Assembly (NCBI GenBank): GCA_964449135.1
Contig: CAYUXZ010000028.1
Coordinates: 1 to 38,785 of the forward strand
Reading direction: 5' to 3'
From: SZAS-103 sp964449135
GTDB taxonomy: Bacteria > Pseudomonadota > Gammaproteobacteria > Xanthomonadales > Xanthomonadaceae
DNA length: 38,785 nucleotides
A program made the translations under genes and the position numbers. The notes below the pieces were generated by a model. The model did no database searches. It was not told where the DNA came from and saw only the letters and a program-made list of their open reading frames with translations. The number at the start of each line of letters is the position of its first letter. The stretch's first letter is position 1. Below are positions 32,919-38,785 of this stretch, in pieces.

Positions 32919-33772
32919 GTGTAGGTTCCCTTCATCGTTGCCACGAACAGGTCGGCGATGCCGACGTTGCGGGTTTCGCCGAACGCCGCGAGTTGCGCGC
33001 GCGGCACGCCGTCGAACAGCAGGATGGACTTGCCGAAGATCGAGCGTTCGTCGATCGGCTTGAATTCCTTCGCTGCCGCGACCTTGTCGGGATTCACCAT
33101 CACTTCGGTGAAGCGCTCGCCGACTTCGTCCATCGTCGCCGACAGCACGATCCTGCCTTCGCGGATGAACATCAGGTCGGAGAGGATGTGCTCGATCTCC
33201 TCGACCTGGTGGGTGGTGACGATGATCGTCTTGTTCTCGTCGAAATAGTCCTCCAGCAGGTTCTGGTAGAACTGCTTGCGGTAGAGGATGTCCAGGCCGA
33301 GGGTCGGTTCGTCGAGCACCAGCAGCTTCGCGTCTATCGCCATCACCAGGGCGAGGTGCAGTTGCACGATCATGCCCTTGGACATCTGCTTGACCTTCAT
33401 GGTCGGGGTCAGCTTGGTGTGCGCGATGTAGCGCTCGGCCTTGGCGCGGTCGAACTTCGGATGCACGCCGGCGACGAAGTCGATCGCGTCCTTCACGCGC
33501 AGCCAGCGCGGCAGGATCGCGACGTCGGCGATGAAGCAGACCTGGTTCATCAATTCGTCGCGCTGCGTGCGCGGATCCAGGCCCAGCACCTTCAGGTCGC
33601 CTTCGAACGGGACCAGGCCCAGCGCGGCTTTCAACGTGGTGGTCTTGCCAGAACCGTTCGGACCGATCAGCCCGATGATGCGGCCGGCCGGGATGTCGAA
33701 ACTGACGTTGTCCACGGCCTTCAACATGCCGTAGCGCTTGGTCAGTCCGCGGGCGGAAATCACGGCGCTCAC
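32915..33772 (-). CDS. ABC transporter ATP-binding protein (YtrB-like)
   Basis: This 285-residue ATPase has Walker A GPNGSGKT, a signature helix in the YtrB form (VKQMSKGMIVQLHLALVMA instead of LSGGQ), Walker B LLVLDEPTLGLD and the H-loop TTHQVEEIEH. The C-terminal 60 residues are a short regulatory extension. The start is GTG at 33772 (MSAVISARGLTKRYG), overlapping the GntR stop as GTGA; an in-frame GTG at 33763 is possible. It energises the permease encoded next. It is part of the GntR-ATPase-permease operon with 4-nt overlaps. Confidence 0.93.
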   Translation of the reverse strand: MSAVISARGLTKRYGMLKAVDNVSFDIPAGRIIGLIGPNGSGKTTTLKAALGLVPFEGDLKVLGLDPRTQRDELMNQVCFIADVAILPRWLRVKDAIDFVAGVHPKFDRAKAERYIAHTKLTPTMKVKQMSKGMIVQLHLALVMAIDAKLLVLDEPTLGLDILYRKQFYQNLLEDYFDENKTIIVTTHQVEEIEHILSDLMFIREGRIVLSATMDEVGERFTEVMVNPDKVAAAKEFKPIDERSIFGKSILLFDGVPRAQLAAFGETRNVGIADLFVATMKGTYT

Positions 33773-34140
33773 GACCGCTTCTCCTGCGCGGCCGCACTGC
33801 GAAGCAAATCGTCCGCCTGCAGGCCCAGGCGCGCGATGCGCTCGAGCACCGCCGGCCATTCCTCGCGCAGGAAGCGCTCGCGTTCGGACGCCAGCAGCTT
33901 TCCGGTCGCGCCATCGGTCACGTACATGCCAAGTCCCCTCCGTTTTTCCACGAGCGATTCGTCGGCGAGCTCCTGGTAGGCGCGCGAGACGGTGATTGGG
34001 TTGAGCTGATAATCGGCCGCGATCTGCCGAACCGAGGGCAGCGCATCGCCGGGCTTGAGCTGGCCGTCGAGCATCATCGCCACGATGCGTTCCTTGAGCT
34101 GCCGGTAGATCGGCGCGTTGTCGTTCCAGATGACGGTCAT
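33769..34140 (-). CDS. GntR-family regulator, YtrA subfamily
   Basis: This 123-residue regulator has the N-terminal GntR winged helix (PIYRQLKERIVAMMLDGQLKP, ALPSVRQIAADYQLNPITVS, AYQELADESLVEKRRGLGMYV) and only a short helical C-terminus, as in the YtrA group that controls ABC transporter operons. It starts at ATG 34140, 1 bp after the stop of the small membrane protein gene, and overlaps the ATPase start. It most likely represses this operon through the palindrome that overlaps the -10 box at 34465-34488. Confidence 0.93.
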   Translation of the reverse strand: MTVIWNDNAPIYRQLKERIVAMMLDGQLKPGDALPSVRQIAADYQLNPITVSRAYQELADESLVEKRRGLGMYVTDGATGKLLASERERFLREEWPAVLERIARLGLQADDLLRSAAAQEKRS

Positions 34141-34141
34141 G

Positions 34142-34432
34142 TCAGTTGACCCTGCGCTGCGGCAGCACTTGCACGAACGAGAAGTAGGGCATGCTCAGGC
34201 TCATGCGGTTGGCGCGGTGCGAGCGCAGGACGACGGTCTGGCGGGTTTCGTGCGTGCCGTCCGCGTCCTGGATGTCGATCGTGTCGGCGTCGGCGAGCGC
34301 GGGCTGCAGCGCGGCGATGAGCGGCTGCTCCTGCGCAGGCGTCGGGGCCGGGCCTCCGAGCAGCCAGCCGCCGGCGACGAACAACACGGCGGCGGCGTAC
34401 GCGGTCAGCGTGTTCCGGATCTTGCTGTACAT
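34142..34432 (-). CDS. Small membrane-anchored protein, first gene of the GntR/ABC operon
   Basis: This 96-residue protein has one N-terminal membrane segment (TAYAAAVLFVAGGWLLGG), a Pro/Ala linker (PAPTPAQEQP) and a short exposed domain that ends NRMSLSMPYFSFVQVLPQRR. I do not recognise a family. It is the first gene after the operon promoter, so it is probably translated with the transporter and might be an accessory subunit. Its stop is 1 bp from the GntR start. Confidence 0.75.
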   Translation of the reverse strand: MYSKIRNTLTAYAAAVLFVAGGWLLGGPAPTPAQEQPLIAALQPALADADTIDIQDADGTHETRQTVVLRSHRANRMSLSMPYFSFVQVLPQRRVN

Positions 34433-34464
34433 GACTCAGTCCTCGCTGGGTGAGTTATGGGTTA

Positions 34465-34505
34465 GGTGTTGTAGTGAACTATAACACCGAAATCAGCCTT
34501 GTCAA
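34465..34505 (-). promoter_or_regulatory. Sigma70 promoter with overlapping GntR operator
   Basis: On the minus strand TTGACA (34505-34500) is followed after 16 bp by TATAGT (34483-34478), a near-consensus promoter for the GntR/ABC operon. A 24-bp near-perfect palindrome (34465-34488), with arms GGTGTT-n-TAGT and ACTA-n-AACACC, covers the -10 box. This is the expected place and form for a YtrA-type GntR operator, so the operon is probably autorepressed. The start codon of the first gene follows about 40 bp from the predicted transcription start. Confidence 0.8.
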
Positions 34506-34680
34506 CACCCGAATAGGACTTTCTCCCCCAACTGAAGACATAGACGAGTCCTGAAGGCACAAGTGTGTCGAGCGGGACAAAACCTGCCGGCCAGATACCA
34601 GAATCGAGACAATGGACCTGCGAAGCCGCAAGTCATTGATCTGAGCTGTTATTTGCCGTTGTCGCCCTCGGCAAGGCCGC

Positions 34681-35181
34681 TCAGAGCCGGCGCTTGATCG
34701 CGCGGATCCCGGCGCCAAGCAGCGGGATGTGCTCGTACAGTCCGTGGGCCGAATCCCAGTAATCCTGATGATAGACGACGCGACCGTCGGCCCCGAAGCG
34801 CAAGTGGGTGATCCCGATGGTCCAGTTGTCGCGACCCTTGGCGAACTTGCGGAAGCGGATCAGCATCCGCCAGCGCACGAGGTATTCGCCGTGCCGGTTG
34901 CGGGTGATGTCCTCGATGCCGACCTTGCAATCCTCGACGCCCGCTGCGCTTTCCTCGAGGTAGTGCCTGAGATCGGCCGAGCCTCGGATGGTCTTGAGGC
35001 TATCGTTGAAATACACGTCCGGCGCGTACGTGGTGTCGAGCAGCTTCTCGACGCGATCGGGCTCGAAATCGCCGAAGAAATGCGCGAAGCGGTCGAGCGC
35101 GGCTTTTTCGGCGTCCGAATCGGGGGCAAACCCGCCCGGATGGCGGAGTCGCGCGGCTTCGAGAGCGTCGAGTGTTTCCAT
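34681..35181 (-). CDS. NTF2/SnoaL-like fold protein
   Basis: This 166-residue cytosolic protein begins METLDALEAARLRHPGGFAP. The body resembles the cone-shaped NTF2/SnoaL fold: an opening helix (ALDRFAHFFGDFEPDRVEKL), YAPDVYFNDSLKTIRGSADL, then strands GEYLVRWRMLIRFRKFA and RVVYHQDYWDSAHGLYEHI. Members often bind small hydrophobic ligands, and the function here is unknown. ATG 35181 has GGGGA upstream; a very long frame that continues antisense through ugd is not coding. It is divergent from the FKBP gene across 210 bp with no other gene. Confidence 0.8.
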   Translation of the reverse strand: METLDALEAARLRHPGGFAPDSDAEKAALDRFAHFFGDFEPDRVEKLLDTTYAPDVYFNDSLKTIRGSADLRHYLEESAAGVEDCKVGIEDITRNRHGEYLVRWRMLIRFRKFAKGRDNWTIGITHLRFGADGRVVYHQDYWDSAHGLYEHIPLLGAGIRAIKRRL

Positions 35182-35391
35182 GCAATCCCCGATGGCGAGC
35201 GATCGAACAGCGCCAGTCGAACACGACCCGCGTGAGCGCCGGATGATGCTGCAGGGACTACGGAACCTGAAGGCCGTGATGCTGTCCACACCTTCCGCCA
35301 TTGCCGCTGCGGGCATTCGCCGCGACAATACCCGTCTTGGCGCCCCGAATCCGCTGCGCCAGCCGTTTTCCACTTTCCAGGAGTCGTCCAC

Positions 35392-36429
35392 ATGAAGTTC
35401 CGTATGCGCGGCATCGCGCCGCTTGCCGCTGTCCTGTTCGCGGCATCCATCGCCGTCGCCGCGCCGTCGCACAAGGCCGCCGCGCCGAAAGCGCCGGCCA
35501 GGCAAGCCGCTGCGAACCCGGCCCTTGCCAACGATCGGCAAAAGCTCGGTTACGCGTTCGGCATGAAGCTCGGCCACGACCTGGCCTTCATTACGCCGAT
35601 TTCCTCGGGCGACGTGGACGCCTCGGTCGTGTTGCAGGCGGCCAATGCGATGCTGACCCAAGGCAAGACCGAGCTGACCATCCCCGACGCGCAGGCGCAG
35701 CTGAAGATCTACGGCGACATGCTGCAGGCGCGCGCGGACGCGGCGCAGGCGAAGAAGCCCGCCCCCGCGAACAAGCCCGCGGGCCCGCAGCGCCGCAAGA
35801 TCGGCTATGCGGTCGGGATGCAGATCGGCGACCAGTTCGCCGGTACGCTCGAACAATTCAAGGCCGACATGGATCGCGATGCGTTCGTTCGCGGATTCAA
35901 CGCGATGGCGACCAACGGCAAGACCGCGATGACCGTGACCGAAGCGCGCGACGCACTCGACGCGTTCAACAAGGTCGTGCAGGCGCGGCAAAAAGCCGAG
36001 CAGGACAAGCATGCGGCGGAAATCGCGAAGCTCGCGCAGAAGAACCAGTCCGAAGGGGCGGCATTTCTTGCCGCGAACGCGAAGAAGCCGAACGTCAAGG
36101 TCACGGCGTCCGGAATGCAGTACATGGTCACAACGATGGGCACAGGCCCGAAACCCAAGCCCAGCGACCGCGTGAAGGTCAATTATTCCGGCACGCTGCT
36201 CGACGGCACAGAGTTCGACAGCTCCGCGAGGAACGGCGGGCCGATCGTGCTGTCGCTGGGCGGCGTGATCGCGGGCTGGACCGAAGGCCTGCAACTGATG
36301 CCGGTCGGCAGCAAGTTCGTCTTCTGGATCCCGGGCAAGCTCGCCTATGGCGAACGCGGCGCGCCGCCTGCGATCGGCCCCAGCGCGACCCTGAAGTTCG
36401 AGATCGAGCTGCTGTCGATCGAGAAATGA
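35392..36429 (+). CDS. FkpA/Mip-like peptidyl-prolyl isomerase with duplicated N-terminal domain
   Basis: This periplasmic FKBP-type chaperone and proline isomerase has 345 residues. After a signal peptide (about 1-24) come two copies of the FKBP N-terminal dimerisation domain: about 49-113 (RQKLGYAFGMKLGHDL) and about 134-198 (RRKIGYAVGMQIGDQF), joined by a Lys/Pro/Ala linker. A helical arm leads to the FKBP domain (258-345: VKVNYSGTLLDGTEFDSS, GVIAGWTEGLQLMPVGSK, YGERGAPPAIGPSATLKFEI). Usual FkpA/Mip proteins have one such N-domain and about 230-270 residues. AGGAG lies about 9 nt before the ATG. It helps fold outer-membrane or secreted proteins. Confidence 0.92.
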   Translation: MKFRMRGIAPLAAVLFAASIAVAAPSHKAAAPKAPARQAAANPALANDRQKLGYAFGMKLGHDLAFITPISSGDVDASVVLQAANAMLTQGKTELTIPDAQAQLKIYGDMLQARADAAQAKKPAPANKPAGPQRRKIGYAVGMQIGDQFAGTLEQFKADMDRDAFVRGFNAMATNGKTAMTVTEARDALDAFNKVVQARQKAEQDKHAAEIAKLAQKNQSEGAAFLAANAKKPNVKVTASGMQYMVTTMGTGPKPKPSDRVKVNYSGTLLDGTEFDSSARNGGPIVLSLGGVIAGWTEGLQLMPVGSKFVFWIPGKLAYGERGAPPAIGPSATLKFEIELLSIEK

Positions 36430-36519
36430 CCTGCGAGCGCCGCGCGCCGTGTTCCGGTCGGCGCGGCATGGATTGAATGGCCGGTTGCCCCGAATGGCAG
36501 CCGGTTGCTGGAGAACGCG

Positions 36520-37860
36520 ATGCGAGTCACCCTGTTCGGAACCGGCTACGTCGGCCTCGTCACCGGAACCTGCTTGGCCGAGGTCGGCAACGACGTGATG
36601 TGCGTGGATATCGACCACGCCAAGATCGACGGCCTGCGCCGCGGCGTGGTGCCGATCTTCGAGCCCGGCCTCGAGGACATGGTCAAGGAGAACCAGGCCG
36701 CCGGGCGCCTGCATTTCTCCACCGATCCGGCCGAGGGCATCGCCCACGGCGACGTGCTGTTCATCGCGGTCGGCACGCCGCCGGACGAGGACGGCAGCGC
36801 GGACCTGCGCTACGTGATCGAGGTCGCGCGCACGATCGGCCGGCACCTCAAGCGTCCCGCGGTGATCGTGGACAAATCGACGGTGCCGGTCGGCACCGGC
36901 GATCGCGTCCGCGATGCGATCGCGGCAGAACTCGCCGCGCGCGGCGTGTCCATCGCGTTCGACGTGGTCTCGAATCCGGAATTCCTCAAGGAAGGCGACG
37001 CGGTCAAGGACTGCATGAGGCCGGACCGCATCGTGGTCGGCACCGGTTCGGCGCACGCGGTCGAGGTGATGAAGCGCCTGTACGCGCCGTTCAACCGCAA
37101 CCATGAGCGCCTGGTGATCATGGACATGCGTTCGGCCGAGCTGACCAAGTACGCCGCGAACGCGATGCTCGCGACCAAGATCTCCTTCATGAACGAGATG
37201 GCGAACATCGCCGAGCGCGTCGGCGCGGACATCGAGATGGTCCGCCACGGCATCGGTTCGGATCCGCGCATCGGCTACGCCTTCATCTACCCGGGCGCCG
37301 GCTACGGCGGTTCGTGCTTCCCGAAGGACGTGCAGGCGCTCGAACGCATCGCGCGCCAGCACGGCTACGAGGCGAAGATCCTCGACGCGGTCGAGCGAGT
37401 GAACGACGCGCAGAAGGGCAAGCTGTTCGAGCTGGTCCACCGGCATTTCGGCGGCGCGCTGAAAGGCAAGCGCTTCGCCGTGTGGGGGCTGTCGTTCAAA
37501 CCCAACACCGACGACATGCGCGAAGCCTCCAGCCGCACGCTGCTCGCGCAGCTGTGGGTCGCCGGCGCGAGCGTGCGCGCCTACGATCCGGAAGCGATGT
37601 CCGAAGCGCGGCGCGTGTTCGGGCAGCGCAGCGACCTGAGCCTGTGCGCGACCGCGGCCGAGGCGCTCGAAGGCGCGGACGCGCTGATCGTCGTCACCGA
37701 GTGGAAAGCGTTCTGGAGCCCGGATTTCGCCGACCTGGCCAAGCGTCTGCGCGCGAAAGCGGTTTTCGACGGGCGCAACATCTACGATCCCGACGAGGTT
37801 GAGGCGGCGGGGCTGGCCTACTACGGCATCGGCCGTGGGCGCTCGGTGCACACGTCGTGA
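36520..37860 (+). CDS. ugd: UDP-glucose 6-dehydrogenase
   Basis: This cytosolic enzyme oxidises UDP-glucose to UDP-glucuronate, a precursor of exopolysaccharide or lipid A modification. The 446-residue product has the N-terminal Rossmann motif GTGYVGLVTG, the DKSTVPVGTG block, NPEFLKEG (E154), AELTKYAANAMLATKISF (K210, N214) and the catalytic C266 in GYGGSCFPKDVQAL. The C-terminal UDP-binding domain has WGLSFKPNTDDMREASS. ATG 36520 has GGAG upstream. Its stop overlaps slyX in GTGA form. It starts 90 bp after the FKBP gene and may share its transcript. Confidence 0.96.
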   Translation: MRVTLFGTGYVGLVTGTCLAEVGNDVMCVDIDHAKIDGLRRGVVPIFEPGLEDMVKENQAAGRLHFSTDPAEGIAHGDVLFIAVGTPPDEDGSADLRYVIEVARTIGRHLKRPAVIVDKSTVPVGTGDRVRDAIAAELAARGVSIAFDVVSNPEFLKEGDAVKDCMRPDRIVVGTGSAHAVEVMKRLYAPFNRNHERLVIMDMRSAELTKYAANAMLATKISFMNEMANIAERVGADIEMVRHGIGSDPRIGYAFIYPGAGYGGSCFPKDVQALERIARQHGYEAKILDAVERVNDAQKGKLFELVHRHFGGALKGKRFAVWGLSFKPNTDDMREASSRTLLAQLWVAGASVRAYDPEAMSEARRVFGQRSDLSLCATAAEALEGADALIVVTEWKAFWSPDFADLAKRLRAKAVFDGRNIYDPDEVEAAGLAYYGIGRGRSVHTS

Positions 37861-38075
37861 ATGCGTCGCCCGCCGACGAACGGCTGATCGACCTGGAAAC
37901 ACGCATCGCCTTCATCGAGCGCAGCCTGGTCGAGATGAGCGATGCGCTCGCCGAAGCGCGTCGCGAAGCGACCAGTGACCGGCTGCGGCTCGAACGCGCG
38001 CTGGCCGACCTGCGTGAAATGCGCGGGCTGCTGCCGGCCGCCGACGCGGGCGACGAAAAGCCGCCGCATTATTGA
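37857..38075 (+). CDS. slyX: SlyX family protein
   Basis: This 72-residue protein is predicted as a single long coiled coil: ERLIDLETRIAFIERSLVEM, SDALAEARREA and RLRLERALADLREMRG. It ends in the family's characteristic PPHY. SlyX proteins are small and of unclear function. The start is GTG at 37857, overlapping the ugd stop by 4 nt, so translation is probably coupled. Confidence 0.9.
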   Translation: MNASPADERLIDLETRIAFIERSLVEMSDALAEARREATSDRLRLERALADLREMRGLLPAADAGDEKPPHY

Positions 38076-38111
38076 CTTCGCCGTGGTTCGTCATCACGGA
38101 GCAAGCGACTC

Positions 38112-38744
38112 ATGAGCGATTCGCTGAAAGACCAGTTGCTCGGGCTCGGCTTCAAGCCGATGCCGGCCAGCCCCGCGAAAACCGATCGAGGCAAGCACGC
38201 GTCGCACGATGCGAACCCGCGCACGCCGCACCCCGAAAAACGAAGTAAGTCCGACGCGCGCGCGGGGCGGGGCGCTCGTCGGGAACCTGCGCCGCAACGC
38301 AAACCCGCGGCTTCGCGCGAGGAAATGGACCTCGCGAAAGCCTACGCGATGCGCGCGCAGAAGGAGAAGGACGAGCGCATCGAGGCCGAGCGCCTGAAGC
38401 AGGAAGCTGCGCGCATCAAGCGCGAAGCGAAAGCGAAAGTCGTCGAGTTACTCAAGGACAGGACGCTGGACGTTCCCGACGCGGAACACGTCCGTCATTT
38501 CGAATACAACGGCAAGATCCGCCGCGTGCACGTCACCGAGGCGCAATTGAGGGCGCTCAACGCGGGCGAACTCGGCGTGGTGCAACTCGACGGCCGTTAC
38601 CTGCTCATCGATGCCGCGCTTGCGCGAGAAGTCCATGCGCTGCTGCCGAGCCTGCTCGCGTTGCTGGTGGATCCGAACGCGCCTGCGAGCGACGATCCCT
38701 ACGCCGATCCGAAGTACGCCGTGCCCGACGATCTGGTGTGGTAG
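38112..38744 (+). CDS. DUF2058 (YaiL-like) protein
   Basis: This 210-residue cytosolic protein begins MSDSLKDQLLGLGFKPMPAS, the DUF2058 opening. A basic, low-complexity linker follows. A charged helix comes next (EEMDLAKAYAMRAQKEKDER, ERLKQEAARIKREAKAKVVE), then a compact C-terminal part (HFEYNGKIRRVHVTEAQLRA and GELGVVQLDGRYLLI) ending DPKYAVPDDLVW. The family is annotated as nucleoprotein/polynucleotide-associated without a defined role. It lies 36 bp after slyX and is probably in the same transcript. A hairpin with a T run follows. Confidence 0.88.
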   Translation: MSDSLKDQLLGLGFKPMPASPAKTDRGKHASHDANPRTPHPEKRSKSDARAGRGARREPAPQRKPAASREEMDLAKAYAMRAQKEKDERIEAERLKQEAARIKREAKAKVVELLKDRTLDVPDAEHVRHFEYNGKIRRVHVTEAQLRALNAGELGVVQLDGRYLLIDAALAREVHALLPSLLALLVDPNAPASDDPYADPKYAVPDDLVW

Positions 38745-38752
38745 GCTGCGCC

Positions 38753-38785
38753 CCGCGCGAGTCCTCACGCACGCGGATCTTTTTT
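38753..38785 (+). terminator. Probable terminator at window end
   Basis: Arms CCGCG (38753-38757) and CGCGG (38772-38776) are followed by ATC and six T that run off the window. The stem is short, but its place 8 bp after the DUF2058 stop fits a transcript end. Confidence 0.5.

Noticed and set aside
35182..37902. The long minus-strand open frame (1073 codons in all) antisense to ugd and the FKBP gene
   Set aside because: Only its last 166 codons (34681-35181) encode a plausible protein (NTF2-like); the rest is antisense reading of well-supported genes.

Overview
The window is a GC-rich (roughly two-thirds G+C by eye) chromosomal segment of a gammaproteobacterium. It most resembles the Lysobacterales (Xanthomonadales), probably near Rhodanobacteraceae. 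This placement is inferred from gene content: a TolB-like/TPR membrane protein of the kind common in that order, a YtrA-type GntR/ABC operon next to DUF4097 and DUF2884 proteins, an orphan HicA-like protein, and PKHD-type hydroxylase, FkpA-like and DUF2058 genes. I could not run a search to name the organism.

Left part (1-11073): on the minus strand lie the truncated sucA and a translationally coupled set of HxlR regulator, ribosomal oxygenase RoxA and GNAT acetyltransferase. A glutathione S-transferase is divergent from the HxlR gene, across an intergenic region with three perfect inverted repeats. Then come a TolB/TPR membrane protein, purB, a block of REP-like palindromes, and fumC on the plus strand.

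Central island (about 11074-13535): a visibly AT-richer block with different codon usage sits between fumC and phoD. It is a retron. Two overlapping accessory genes (a HEPN-like protein with R-x6-H, and an alpha/beta protein with a C-terminal winged helix) come first. They are followed 7 bp later by an msr-msd RNA gene, recognised by a perfect 14-nt a1/a2 inverted repeat and a long msd hairpin. A retron-type reverse transcriptase with YADD follows. This is the most interesting part of the window: a probable anti-phage retron whose two-gene accessory module I cannot match to the well-known retron effectors.

Right part (13536-38785): a Tat-exported PhoD-type phosphatase, an orphan HicA-like protein, a membrane protein flanked by two related repeats, a nitrobindin-like protein and a PKHD-type dioxygenase. 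Next are a periplasmic ClpP-fold protein, a transglutaminase-like protein and a small operon (membrane protein, secreted protein, methyltransferase). dctA is divergent from a large periplasmic-propeller diguanylate cyclase. Several secreted proteins follow, then a strikingly structured non-coding stretch (30144-30309). The GntR/ABC transporter operon has a clear promoter with an overlapping palindromic operator. The window closes with an NTF2-like protein, an FkpA-like isomerase with a duplicated N-terminal domain, UDP-glucose dehydrogenase coupled to slyX, and a DUF2058 protein. No tRNA, rRNA, CRISPR array, integrase or intact insertion sequence was seen.
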